From Streptomyces sp. NBC_01551 (lineage in GTDB: Bacteria; Actinomycetota; Actinomycetes; Streptomycetales; Streptomycetaceae): a stretch of DNA of 64,000 nt. The notes under the pieces were generated by a model. It was not told where the DNA came from, did not search any database, and worked only from the letters and a program-made list of their open reading frames with translations. This document shows, piece after piece, positions 56,326-64,000 of the stretch. Positions within the stretch are counted from its first letter, which is position 1. Every line of letters begins with the position of its first letter. A program made the position numbers and the translations under genes. Location: contig NZ_JAPEPX010000001.1 of NCBI RefSeq assembly GCF_026339935.1, forward strand, positions 6,103,501 through 6,167,500, in the 5' to 3' direction.

Positions 56326-56868
56326 TCAGGCCGGTCGGGCGGCGGCGGCCAGCGTGCGCAGGCGGTGGCCGAGCCAGCGCGCGTACCGCAGCTGGAGGAA
56401 GGGGACCACCGGGCCCGCGAGCCGGGTGTACCAGCTCCCCGGGCGGCTGAAGGCGGTCACCTCGAACCAGACCGTGCCGTCCGGGTCGATGTCCACCATG
56501 AACGACTCCTCCCCGCACTCCGGGTGGCCGGCCAGCGTCCCGTACGCGAAACCGATCCGGCGGGGTTCGTACGCGGTCCAGATCACCTCGCACGGGGCGT
56601 CGATCCGCAGCGGCCCGAGGCCGATCCCGACCACGACCCGGCTGCCCGGACGGACGGCTCCGGCGTCGGCCCGGACCCGCATGCCCGAGGCCCGGTGCGC
56701 GTGGAAGGTGGTCACCGCGACCCCGGCGGCCTCGAAGGCGGCCCGGCCCCGCCCGATCCGGGTGCGGTGGCGCAGGTGGTTGTACCCGGCGGGCAGCGGC
56801 CGCTGCCGCGTCGCACCCCGGTCGGGGTAGTTGACGGTGTCACGGCCGGCGCTGATGAGGCGGGTCAT
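56326..56868 (-). CDS. DUF1990 family protein
   Basis: The 180-residue protein shows DUF1990 features: LPAGYNHLRHRTRIGRGRAA, VVVGIGLGPLRIDAPCEVIW, RRIGFAYGTLAGHPECGEES and TAFSRPGSWYTRLAGPVVPF. Function unknown. ATG overlaps the yndJ stop (ATGA). DUF1990 and YndJ proteins are commonly neighbours or fused, so they likely act together. Confidence 0.9.
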   Translation of the reverse strand: MTRLISAGRDTVNYPDRGATRQRPLPAGYNHLRHRTRIGRGRAAFEAAGVAVTTFHAHRASGMRVRADAGAVRPGSRVVVGIGLGPLRIDAPCEVIWTAYEPRRIGFAYGTLAGHPECGEESFMVDIDPDGTVWFEVTAFSRPGSWYTRLAGPVVPFLQLRYARWLGHRLRTLAAAARPA

Positions 56869-57773
56869 GGCGTGATCTCCATTCGGTCGACGGTCAGCCG
56901 GCGCCAGGCCAGCACCGAGCACAGGGCGAAGCCGAGCGCGTTGCCGAGGCCGTGGGTGGCGGCCATCCAGGTCAGGGTGGGGTGCGTGATGCCGGTGGCC
57001 TCGCCGGCCGCCCACCACAGGGCGAGCAGCATGGTGGCCACCAGGACCGCGGCCGAGGTGGCGAGCAGCCCCCCGGTGGTGCGGTCGCGGGCGCCGGGCC
57101 GGATATCGCGCCAGGTCAGCAGCGCCACCGCCCACATCCCGGCGGTCAGCACCACCGCGCCCGCCAGCTCGGCCCAGTCGTCGACGAAGTAGCCGAGGAG
57201 CACGAGCAGGGTGCCGCCGGGGACGCTGTACGCGGCCCAGCGCGACAGCGTCGTACCGCCCGGCGCGGTCGTGGTGGCCCGGCAGACCAGGCCGGCGACC
57301 AGGGCGGCGGTGAATCCCGCGAAGTGGAAGTGGGGCACGGTGAGCGCCAGGATGTCGAGGTCGAAGCCGAAGAGCCGGTACCCGGCGCGCTCGGCGACCA
57401 GGGCGGCCGCGGCGATCGAGGGCGAGATCAGCGCGGTGAACACGGCGACCTCGGAAGGGGCGAGGGCGCGGGCGGCGGTACGGGTAGTGGTGCGGGCAGC
57501 GGCACGGCCCCCCTCGCCCGGAGCCCCGCGGCGGCCCCGCAGCAGCCGGGCCGGGGCCCGGGCCGCGAGGGCCAGGGCGGCCGCGGCGTACAGTGCGGCG
57601 AGCACGGTGGCCGGAATCCCGCGCGGCAGCCAGAGGCAGATCGCCCCGAGGGCGGCCGGCAGGGGCCAGAGCCGGGCGGTCCACCGCAGGCCGACCGGGT
57701 CGATCAGGCGGAGGCCGGCGGGGACGACGTAGAGCATGCCCACGGTGACGATCAGGTTCACCAGTACCGTCAT
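56865..57773 (-). CDS. yndJ: YndJ-like membrane protein
   Basis: The 302-residue polytopic protein has around nine hydrophobic segments and the YndJ hallmark LDILALTVPHFHFAGFTAAL with conserved histidines, then THGLGNALGFALCSVLAWRR at the C-terminus. GGGGGGAG seven bases before the ATG. First gene of the operon with DUF1990 and the lipase-maturation-factor homologue. Two palindromic operator-like sites lie 33-87 bases upstream. Confidence 0.87.
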   Translation of the reverse strand: MTVLVNLIVTVGMLYVVPAGLRLIDPVGLRWTARLWPLPAALGAICLWLPRGIPATVLAALYAAAALALAARAPARLLRGRRGAPGEGGRAAARTTTRTAARALAPSEVAVFTALISPSIAAAALVAERAGYRLFGFDLDILALTVPHFHFAGFTAALVAGLVCRATTTAPGGTTLSRWAAYSVPGGTLLVLLGYFVDDWAELAGAVVLTAGMWAVALLTWRDIRPGARDRTTGGLLATSAAVLVATMLLALWWAAGEATGITHPTLTWMAATHGLGNALGFALCSVLAWRRLTVDRMEITP

Positions 57774-57805
57774 CGTGGACTCCCCCCAATGCGCGGCCGA
57801 ACGCC

Positions 57806-57860
57806 TTGAACGCGTTCAACTCACGGCGTGAGCCTACGGGCTCCCTTGAACATGTTCAAG
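57806..57860. promoter_or_regulatory. Twin palindromic operators upstream of the yndJ operon
   Basis: TTGAACGCGTTCAA (57806-57819) and TTGAACATGTTCAA (57846-57859, extendable to 16 bp) are perfect palindromes 40 bp apart centre to centre. Same half-site and helical spacing suggest a TetR-type dimer binding on one face of the DNA. They could serve the leftward yndJ operon, the rightward DUF6777 gene or both. No TetR gene is in the window. Confidence 0.75.
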
Positions 57861-57963
57861 ACCGGGTCCGGGTCGCGGCGGAGCCGTCCCGGCGCTCCGG
57901 TTGCGGCCGCCCCCGACATACGGCAGACAAGAGGGAGGAACCGGGGCTGAAAGGGAGACTTAC

Positions 57964-59340
57964 GTGCACGCACCGACACCTCCGACACCTCGTCAGGCGC
58001 CGCGTCGTCACGCACCGGCCCACACCGCCCTCTTCACCCTCGTCGGCCTGCTCGCGGCGGCCTGCGCGGGCCCGGAGGACTCCGGCGGAACCAAGGGGGC
58101 AGGCGCCGAGAGCCAGGAGGTCCACCTCCAGCCGGTCGCCTCGGCCGGCCCCGACCCCTTCACCGCCTCCTCCGCCACCCGCGAGTCCGCCCCCGTTCAG
58201 CCCCCGCTGCCCAACCCGACCGGCCAGGGCATCCGCACCGTCAACGCCGCCACCCCCGGCCTGTACGGCGGCACCCAACGGCTCGGCAGCTGCGACGTGG
58301 AACAGCAGCTGCGCTTCTTCTCCGAGGACAGCGCCAAGGCCCGCGCCTTCGCCGAGGCAGCCGACGTCGAGGAGGAGAAGATCCCCGACTTCCTGCGCGG
58401 CCTCACCCCGGTCGTGCTGCGCGCCGACACCCGCGTCACCAACCACGGCTTCCGCGACGGCCGCCCGGCCGGCTTCCAGTCCGTGCTCCAGGCGGGCACC
58501 GCCGTCCTCGTCGACGGCCACGGCATGCCCCGGGTCCGCTGCGCCTGCGGGAACCCGCTGCTCGCGCCGCGCGCCGCGAAGGGCTCCCCGGTCTACAAGG
58601 GCGACGCCTGGAACGGCTACCAGCCCAACCAGGTCGTGGTCATCGAGCCGACCATCCAGACCATCGAGAACCTGGTCATCGTCAACATCGCCAACAACAC
58701 CTGGATCGAGCGCAAGAGCGGCGACGACGGCGCCCGGGACCGGATCCCGCAGGCGCCGCCCGCGTACGACCCGGCCGACGGGATCCCGGAAGGGGCCGCA
58801 ACCTCGCCGTCCGACCCCTCGGGGCGGACCCGGCCGTGCGCCCCGCCGGCCGGCAACGGCCTGGAGCGGACCGCCCCGCCGTCCGGTCCCGCGAGCGGCT
58901 CCGGCGTACCGGGCCCCGAGCCCACGGACTGCCCGCCGAGCCCGTCCTCGCCGACGAGCCCGACGGGCCGGCCGCCGGGGACGCGGGACCTGCCGGACAC
59001 GCCGAACGACCCGAATGCCCCGAACAACCCGAACAACCCGAACAACCCGAACACCCCGAGCACGCCGAGCACGCCGAACCTGCCGGACGGGCCGGGCGCC
59101 GCGCCCGCGGATCCGTCCGTACCGACGCAGCCGGTGCCCGACTGGACCCCGCCGAACGACGTCCCGCCCGACCTGGCGCCCCCGCAGGACCCCGGCGATC
59201 CGGGGCTCCAGCAGGCGCCCGACGGCTCCATGACGGTGCCGCCCGACCCGTACGACCCGGCGTACCCCTTCGACCCCTTCACCGTCCCGGAGCAGGACCC
59301 CGCCGCCACCGATCCGGGGGTATACCTGGAGAGCGCCTGA
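57964..59340 (+). CDS. DUF6777 domain lipoprotein
   Basis: The 458-residue protein starts at GTG behind AAAGGGAG and has a lipoprotein signal (LLAAAC, Cys34). The DUF6777 region follows: VHLQPVASAGPDPFTAS, ATPGLYGGTQRLGSCDVEQQ, MPRVRCACGNPLLAPRAAKG and NQVVVIEPTIQTIENLVIVN. The C-terminal third is disordered, with Asn-Pro repeats (NAPNNPNNPNNPNTPSTPST) and Pro/Asp-rich stretches, suitable for wall spanning. Function unknown. DUF6777 proteins in Streptomyces are often near serine/threonine kinases, not seen here. Confidence 0.88.
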   Translation: MHAPTPPTPRQAPRRHAPAHTALFTLVGLLAAACAGPEDSGGTKGAGAESQEVHLQPVASAGPDPFTASSATRESAPVQPPLPNPTGQGIRTVNAATPGLYGGTQRLGSCDVEQQLRFFSEDSAKARAFAEAADVEEEKIPDFLRGLTPVVLRADTRVTNHGFRDGRPAGFQSVLQAGTAVLVDGHGMPRVRCACGNPLLAPRAAKGSPVYKGDAWNGYQPNQVVVIEPTIQTIENLVIVNIANNTWIERKSGDDGARDRIPQAPPAYDPADGIPEGAATSPSDPSGRTRPCAPPAGNGLERTAPPSGPASGSGVPGPEPTDCPPSPSSPTSPTGRPPGTRDLPDTPNDPNAPNNPNNPNNPNTPSTPSTPNLPDGPGAAPADPSVPTQPVPDWTPPNDVPPDLAPPQDPGDPGLQQAPDGSMTVPPDPYDPAYPFDPFTVPEQDPAATDPGVYLESA

Positions 59341-59365
59341 CCCGCCCGTGTGTCATGGTGGATCG

Positions 59366-61411
59366 GTGCCGACCGCCGTATCGCTGCCGGACGACTGGCC
59401 CGCGCATCCGGACCGGTCGCTCTCGCTCAACCGCATGGGCAGTTTCGACTGGGACCTGACCACGGGGCTCATGCACATGGACGAGGCTGCCCTGGAGGTC
59501 TTCGACACGACCCCCGCCGAGTACGACGGACGACCCGAATCGCTGAGCCCGCGCGTCCCGCCCGCCGAGTCCACCCGGCTCGACGCGCTCGTCTCCAGCG
59601 CCCTCAAGAGCGGCCAGGACAGCTACGGCGCCTACTTCCGCATCCGCTGCCGCGACGGGCAGCTGCGCTGGACCCACACCCAGGGCCGCGTCATGCGCGG
59701 CGTCGACGGGCGCCCGCACCGGATCATCGGCATCGTCCGCGACGCCACCGAGGAGCTCAGCCACTCGGCGGAGCGGCTCGGCCTCGACGAGCAGCGGCGT
59801 CGCCAGACCTCGGTGGTCGAGAGCACCACCGCCGCCCTCGCGCACGCCCGGACCGTACGGGACGTCATCGACGTCATCGGCGACGCCCACGGACTGGAGC
59901 GGCTCGGCTCCATGGGCATGGTGATGGGCCTGGTCGAGGCGGGGCGGATCCACCTCGTGGCCGAGGGCCCGGAGGGCAGCTTCGTCCCCGGCACCCGGTA
60001 CACCCGGATCGACGAGCAGTACCCGATGAGCGAGGTCGTGCGCTCGCTCCAGCCGCGCTTCCTCGACTCCGCGGCCGAGTTCGCCGCCGGGTACCCAGGG
60101 CTCTGGGCGAAGATCTCGCCGATGCGCATCTCCGCGGCCGCGTACCTGCCGCTGATCGCACAGGCCCGCCCGATCGGCGCGATCGGGCTGCTGTACCAGG
60201 ACAAGGACGGCTTCACCCAGGACGAGCGGAACCTGCTGGTCGCGCTGGGCAGCAGCATCGCGCAGAGCCTGCAGCGCGCGATGCTGCTGGAGCAGGAGCA
60301 CGACCTGGCGGAAGGCCTCCAGCAGGCGATGCTGCCGCGCCGCATCCCCTCCGTCCCCGGAGCGGAGATCGCGGTCCGCTACCGCTCCGCGCGGATGGGC
60401 CAGGACATCGGCGGCGACTGGTACGACGTCATCCCGCTGCCGGGCGGCCGGGTCGGGGCCGTCATCGGCGACGTCCAGGGCCACGACACGCACGCGGCGG
60501 CCGTGATGGGCCAGCTCCGGATCGTGCTGCGCGCCTACGCGGCCGAGGGGCACTCGCCGGCCACCGTGATGGCGCGGGCCTCGCTGTTCCTGCACGAGCT
60601 GGACACCGACCGCTTCGCCACCTGCACGTACGTGGAGACCGACCTGGCGACGGGCGTCCTGCAGGCGGTGCGGGCCGGGCACATCGACCCGCTGGTGCGG
60701 GGGGTCGACGGGAGCTGCCGGAGGCTGCTGGCGGAAGGCGGGATGCCGCTGGGGCTCTCGGCGGAGTTCGGCATGCTGGAGTACGCGGTCACGACGCTGG
60801 AACTGTTGCCGGGGGAAACGCTTCTCCTCTGTACCGACGGGCTGGTCGAACAGCCCGGCGCCGACCTCGACGACGGGATCGGGATCCTGACGGGGCTGAT
60901 CCGCAACGGCCCGGAGGACCTCCAGCGGCTGGCGGACCGGCTGTGCGGGGTGGTCGACGACCGGGGCGGGGACGACGACATGGCACTGCTGTTGCTGCGC
61001 CGGGAGGCGGAACAGGCCGCGCCGGGCGGCGGGCGCCTGCAGCAGCACGTGGCCCCGGGCGACCCGGAGGCCCTGGTCGCGGCGCGGCACATGATCGGCG
61101 CGGCGGTGCGGGCGTGGGGGGCGCGGAGCCGGTCCGACGAGATCGAGCTGGTGGCGGACGAGCTGATCGTGAACGCCCTGATGCACACGGACGGCCCCGC
61201 CATCGTGACCCTCCGCGTCCTGACGGGCCCCCGCCGGGTGCTCCGCGTGGAGGTGGAGGACCGCTCCAGCGCCCTCCCGCGCCGCCGCGAGGCGGGCGAC
61301 TCGGGCGTCTCGGGCCGCGGCCTGATGCTGGTGGACCGGCTGGCGGACGTCTGGGGCGTGGAGCCGCGCGGCAGCGGCAAATGCGTCTGGTGCGAATTCG
61401 TCATGGACTAG
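59366..61411 (+). CDS. PAS-GAF-SpoIIE phosphatase-HATPase signalling protein
   Basis: The 681-residue cytosolic protein has a PAS domain about 15-130 (MGSFDWDLTTGLMHMDEAAL, YFRIRCRDGQLRWTHTQGRV), a GAF domain about 150-315 (SAAAYLPLIAQARPIGAIGL), a PP2C/SpoIIE phosphatase (QDIGGDWYDVIPLPGGRVGA, VIGDVQGHDTHAAAVMGQLR, LLLCTDGLVEQPGAD, DDDMALLLL) and a C-terminal ATPase (ELVADELIVNALMHTDG, SGRGLMLVDRLADVWG). It would switch partner sigma-factor regulators by dephosphorylation and possibly phosphorylation. Start uncertain: GTG 59366 has GGTGGA close upstream; GTG 59348 is the alternative. Confidence 0.9.
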   Translation: MPTAVSLPDDWPAHPDRSLSLNRMGSFDWDLTTGLMHMDEAALEVFDTTPAEYDGRPESLSPRVPPAESTRLDALVSSALKSGQDSYGAYFRIRCRDGQLRWTHTQGRVMRGVDGRPHRIIGIVRDATEELSHSAERLGLDEQRRRQTSVVESTTAALAHARTVRDVIDVIGDAHGLERLGSMGMVMGLVEAGRIHLVAEGPEGSFVPGTRYTRIDEQYPMSEVVRSLQPRFLDSAAEFAAGYPGLWAKISPMRISAAAYLPLIAQARPIGAIGLLYQDKDGFTQDERNLLVALGSSIAQSLQRAMLLEQEHDLAEGLQQAMLPRRIPSVPGAEIAVRYRSARMGQDIGGDWYDVIPLPGGRVGAVIGDVQGHDTHAAAVMGQLRIVLRAYAAEGHSPATVMARASLFLHELDTDRFATCTYVETDLATGVLQAVRAGHIDPLVRGVDGSCRRLLAEGGMPLGLSAEFGMLEYAVTTLELLPGETLLLCTDGLVEQPGADLDDGIGILTGLIRNGPEDLQRLADRLCGVVDDRGGDDDMALLLLRREAEQAAPGGGRLQQHVAPGDPEALVAARHMIGAAVRAWGARSRSDEIELVADELIVNALMHTDGPAIVTLRVLTGPRRVLRVEVEDRSSALPRRREAGDSGVSGRGLMLVDRLADVWGVEPRGSGKCVWCEFVMD

Positions 61412-61416
61412 CCCGT

Positions 61417-61620
61417 CGCCTCAATCGCCGGCGGGCTGCGATGCGCGAGCGGCTCCCGCGCCGGTCCCACCCGGCCAAACGGGGCTCCGCCCCGGCCCCC
61501 GCGCCTCAATCGCCGGCGTGGCTGCGGTGTGTGCGGGCGGCCGCCGCGTCGCTGCGCCGGGCCGCACCAGGTTCCAGGGCTTCGCCCCGGGGGAGGGGCC
61601 GTCCGGCGGGGGCCGGGGAA
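61417..61620. repeat. Streptomyces-type interspersed repeat elements
   Basis: CGCCTCAATCGCCGGCG occurs at 61417-61433 and 61502-61518, with the small hairpins GGGGCTCCGCCCC (61481-61493) and GGGCTTCGCCC (61577-61587) between or after. This combination is a familiar intergenic repeat of Streptomyces genomes and probably also ends transcription of the phosphatase gene. Confidence 0.75.
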
Positions 61621-61664
61621 GGGTTCGGGTCGCGCGCCGCTGGAGGCGTTGGCAGGCTGGGGGT

Positions 61665-62525
61665 GTGCCTGAGTTGCCGGAGGTCGAGGCGTTGAGGGAG
61701 TTCCTCGACGAGCAGTTGGACGGGCGGGTGGTCGAGCGGGTTCATCCGCTCGCCGTCAGCGTGCTGAAAACGTACGAGCCCCCACTCACCGCCCTCGAAG
61801 GGCAGACCGCCGGGCCCACGGCCCGCCACGGCAAGTTCCTCGCCCTCCACATCGGTGAGCTGTACCTCGTCACCCACCTCGCCCGCGCCGGCTGGCTCCG
61901 CTGGCAGGACGCCTTCCCCGCGCAGCCCCCGCGCCCCGGCAAGGGCCCGCTCGCGCTGCGCCTCGCACTGGAGGGCGGCGGCGGTTTCGACCTCACCGAG
62001 GCGGGGACGCAAAAGCGCCTCGCCGTGTACGTCGTCCGTGACCCGCAAGAGGTCCCCGGCATCGCTCGCCTCGGTCCCGACCCCCTCGCCGCCGGCTTCG
62101 ACCGGGACGCCTTCGCCGCCCTCCTCGCCGGCGAGCGGCGCCAGATCAAGGGCGTGCTGCGCGACCAGAGCGTCATCGCCGGGATCGGCAACGCGTACAG
62201 CGACGAGATCCTGCACCGCGCCAAGGTCTCGCCGTTCAAGCTCGCCGCCTCCTTCGACGAGGACCAGGTGACCCACCTGTACGGCGCCGTCCAGGACACC
62301 CTCCGCGAGGCCGTCGCCCGCTCGCACGGGTTGGCCGCCGGACGGCTCAAGGCGGAGAAGAAAACCGGCATGCGCGTGCACGGCCGGGACGGCGAGCCCT
62401 GCCCGGTGTGTGGGGACACCGTCCGGTCGGTGTCGTTCGCGGACTCCTCCCTCCAGTACTGCCCCACCTGCCAGACCGGCGGGAAGCCGCTCGCCGACCG
62501 GAGGCTCTCGCGGCTCCTCAAGTGA
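61665..62525 (+). CDS. Formamidopyrimidine/endonuclease VIII-type DNA glycosylase (Fpg/Nei)
   Basis: The 286-residue enzyme begins (after the GTG-coded Met) with the catalytic PELPEVEAL: Pro2 is the Schiff-base nucleophile and Glu3 the general acid. It has the H2TH region (LLAGERRQIKGVLRDQSVIA, GIGNAYSDEILHRAKVSPF) and a C-terminal zinc finger (CPVCGD...CPTC). It removes oxidised or fragmented purines or pyrimidines and nicks the strand. The fit to FpgNei is firm; substrate preference is not readable. Confidence 0.93.
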   Translation: MPELPEVEALREFLDEQLDGRVVERVHPLAVSVLKTYEPPLTALEGQTAGPTARHGKFLALHIGELYLVTHLARAGWLRWQDAFPAQPPRPGKGPLALRLALEGGGGFDLTEAGTQKRLAVYVVRDPQEVPGIARLGPDPLAAGFDRDAFAALLAGERRQIKGVLRDQSVIAGIGNAYSDEILHRAKVSPFKLAASFDEDQVTHLYGAVQDTLREAVARSHGLAAGRLKAEKKTGMRVHGRDGEPCPVCGDTVRSVSFADSSLQYCPTCQTGGKPLADRRLSRLLK

Positions 62526-62571
62526 ACTCGTGGCTCGCAGCTCGCAGCGCGTGCCCAGTAGACTCCCCCTC

Positions 62572-62967
62572 ATGGTCGAGGAGCAGCCGCAGCCGCCGCC
62601 CCGGCGGGAGGTCGTCACCGGGGTCCCCCGCGGCACCCGCCGCCGGCCGCCCGCGCACACCCCCGCCCGCTCGGAGATCTCCGAGCAGACCACCCTCGGC
62701 GCGACCTACGTCCGGGCCCTGATGCGCAGCCAGCTGCGGGCCGCCGCCGCGGCGCTGGCCACCCTGGCGCTCCTGGTCGCCGGGCTGCCGCTGGTCTTCG
62801 TCGTGGCGCCGCGCGGGGTGTCCGGCCCGCTGGTGTGGGTGGCCCTCGCGCTGGCCGTGTACCCGGTGATGTGGCTGATCGCCCGCTGGTACGTACGCCG
62901 TGCCGAAGCCAACGAGGCCGCCTTCACCGGCCTGGTGACCGATCCCGCGGAAGCCCCCCGCCTGTGA
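62572..62967 (+). CDS. Small two-helix membrane protein
   Basis: The 131-residue protein has a Pro/Arg-rich N-terminal 45 residues and two hydrophobic helices (AAALATLALLVAGLPLVFVV and GPLVWVALALAVYPVMWLIA) joined by a short loop, a DUF485-like hairpin. In Streptomyces such proteins often precede acetate/cation symporter genes, but here a methyltransferase gene follows, overlapping its stop by GTGA. Function unknown. Confidence 0.75.
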   Translation: MVEEQPQPPPRREVVTGVPRGTRRRPPAHTPARSEISEQTTLGATYVRALMRSQLRAAAAALATLALLVAGLPLVFVVAPRGVSGPLVWVALALAVYPVMWLIARWYVRRAEANEAAFTGLVTDPAEAPRL

Positions 62968-63602
62968 GCGCCCACGCGTCCCACCTCGACACGACGGCAC
63001 GCGCCTACGACGCCATCGCCGTCCTCTACGCCGGCCTCTACCGCGACGGGCTCGGCCAACTGCCCCTGGACCGAGCGGTGATCTCCGCCTTCGCCGACCT
63101 CGCGCGGGCCGCCCACGCCGGGCCCGTCGCCGAGCTGGGGTGCGGTCCCGGACACGTGACGGCGCACCTGCGGGACCTGGGACTGGAGGCCTTCGGCGTC
63201 GACCTGTCGCCCGTGATGATCGGCCTGGCCCGCGAGGCCTTCCCCGGCCTGCGCTTCGAGGTCGGTTCGATGGACGCCCTGGACCTGCCCGACGGCGAAC
63301 TCGGCGGCATCGTGTCCTGGTACTCCGTCATCCACACCCCGCCGACCGAACTACCCTCCTACTTCGCCGAGTTCTTCCGTGTCCTGACCCCGGGCGCTCC
63401 CCTCCTGCTCGCCTTCTTCGAGTCGGAGGGCGGGCCGGTCTCGGAGTTCGACCACAAGGTGACCGCGGCCTACCGGTGGCCGATCGACGAACTGGCGGGC
63501 CTGGCGCGGCAGGCCGGGTTCACCGAACTCGGCCGGATGCTGCGCGAGCCCGTCGAGGGCGAGCGGTTCCGCCGGGGGCACCTGCTGATGCGGCGGCCGT
63601 GA
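62964..63602 (+). CDS. Class I SAM-dependent methyltransferase
   Basis: The 212-residue protein has the SAM-binding motif PVAELGCGPGHVTAHLRDLG, the acidic EAFGVDLSPVMIGLAREAF, and MDALDLPDGELGGIVSWYSV. The fold matches Methyltransf_11/25 small-molecule enzymes. Substrate unknown. GTG start overlaps the upstream membrane-protein gene. Confidence 0.88.
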   Translation: MSAHASHLDTTARAYDAIAVLYAGLYRDGLGQLPLDRAVISAFADLARAAHAGPVAELGCGPGHVTAHLRDLGLEAFGVDLSPVMIGLAREAFPGLRFEVGSMDALDLPDGELGGIVSWYSVIHTPPTELPSYFAEFFRVLTPGAPLLLAFFESEGGPVSEFDHKVTAAYRWPIDELAGLARQAGFTELGRMLREPVEGERFRRGHLLMRRP

Positions 63603-63606
63603 CGCT

Positions 63607-64000
63607 CTAGAACAGGTGCATCGCCAAGTGGCCCAGGGGCAGGCCGAGCTGCCAGGCCGGGGTCCACACCCGCACGTTCTCGTCCAGTCCCGGCGGGGCG
63701 TCGTCGTCGGCGCCGTGGCGGCCCGGGTCGATGTTCGTGGCGAACAGTTCGGTGTGGTCCAGCCAGCGCCAGGCCGCCCGCGCCAGCTCCAGGTCGGGGT
63801 CCTCGCCCCGGCCGCGCTCGTGGGCCTCCTCGCCCAGTGCGAGGAACCGGGTGTGCACCCAGTCGCGCCAGGGGTGTCCGTAGGCCGTCAGCGACAGCCA
63901 CTCGTCGAGCTGTGAGACCACCCGGATCCCGGAGAGCTCACCGGCCGCGTCGGAGAGGTAGATCGTGAGCGCGAGGGTGTCCCGTCCGGCACGGAACTCC
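63607..64000 (-). CDS. Protein of unknown function, C-terminal part (gene continues past the window)
   Basis: The open frame runs in from base 64000 without a start: it reads FRAGRDTLALTIYLSDAAGE, then VVSQLDEWLSLTAYGHPWRD, ELARAAWRWLDHTELFATNI and ends PLGHLAMHLF with TAG at 63607. An internal ATG-like start at 63921 is possible, but the upstream reading is clearly protein-like, so the gene is probably longer. No family recognised. Confidence 0.6.
   Translation of the reverse strand, partial: EFRAGRDTLALTIYLSDAAGELSGIRVVSQLDEWLSLTAYGHPWRDWVHTRFLALGEEAHERGRGEDPDLELARAAWRWLDHTELFATNIDPGRHGADDDAPPGLDENVRVWTPAWQLGLPLGHLAMHLF

Overview
This window is chromosomal DNA of a Streptomyces-type actinomycete. 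The base composition is very GC-rich, GTG starts and ATGA/GTGA stop-start overlaps are common, and the protein repertoire is typical of the genus: a RamB-type regulator, several SpoIIE-type phosphatases, an Rpf-LysM-M23 cell-wall hydrolase, a DUF6777 lipoprotein, and the interspersed repeat built on 'TCAATCGCCGGCG'. No rRNA or tRNA gene, transposase, integrase or CRISPR array was recognised.

Layout. (1) 1-2049: the start of isocitrate lyase (aceA) diverges from a RamB/ScfR-type regulator. (2) 2065-8121: a wrecked vitamin-B12 locus (an internally deleted BtuF-like gene and an intact-looking cobalamin riboswitch) now sits directly upstream of a five-gene valine/isobutyrate catabolic operon (mmsA, acyl-CoA dehydrogenase, 3-hydroxyisobutyryl-CoA hydrolase-like protein, mmsB, enoyl-CoA hydratase) that ends in a strong terminator. 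An esterase and a small secreted protein follow. (3) 10162-19864: an eight-gene exopolysaccharide cluster that mixes parts of the bacterial Pel and fungal galactosaminogalactan (GAG) systems: Agd3-like CE18 deacetylase, PelF glycosyltransferase, polytopic membrane protein, two NAD-dependent sugar epimerase/dehydratases, a sugar nucleotidyltransferase, a spherulin-4 (Sph3/GH135-like) hydrolase and a GH114 (Ega3-like) lipoprotein. I consider this the most exciting system in the window. (4) 19898-26180 (minus strand): an NHLM-type peptide export operon (HlyD-like protein, C39-peptidase ABC transporter, second ABC transporter) behind a double-glycine-leader peptide gene with a cysteine-free core and no visible modification enzyme. 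(5) 26876-38439: a four-gene cassette of very large uncharacterised proteins, beginning with a DUF6603 protein and ending with a hemopexin-like one. Two of the four show apparent one-base frameshifts. (6) 38537-44630: an orphan solute-binding lipoprotein, a multidomain sensor/SpoIIE phosphatase, and two decayed genes (a SpoIIE-type phosphatase and a SWIM zinc-finger protein). (7) 44767-64000: mostly ordinary Streptomyces genes: panD and neighbours, an FG-GAP secreted protein, the Rpf-LysM-M23 hydrolase, a DMT-type transporter, an unusual zinc-ribbon SDR, an HD-domain protein, a conserved-looking 57-residue peptide, a yndJ-DUF1990-lipase-maturation-factor operon with twin 14-bp palindromic operators, a DUF6777 lipoprotein, a second PAS-GAF-SpoIIE phosphatase, an Fpg/Nei glycosylase and a methyltransferase.

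How the parts fit. aceA and its regulator connect with acetyl-CoA/propionyl-CoA metabolism. The valine operon makes propionyl-CoA, whose further use through methylmalonyl-CoA mutase needs B12, so riboswitch control in front of it could be functional or a relic. The polysaccharide cluster has activation, modification, polymerisation, membrane, deacetylation and hydrolase functions in one run. The peptide exporter is convergent with it and ends only 33 bp away.
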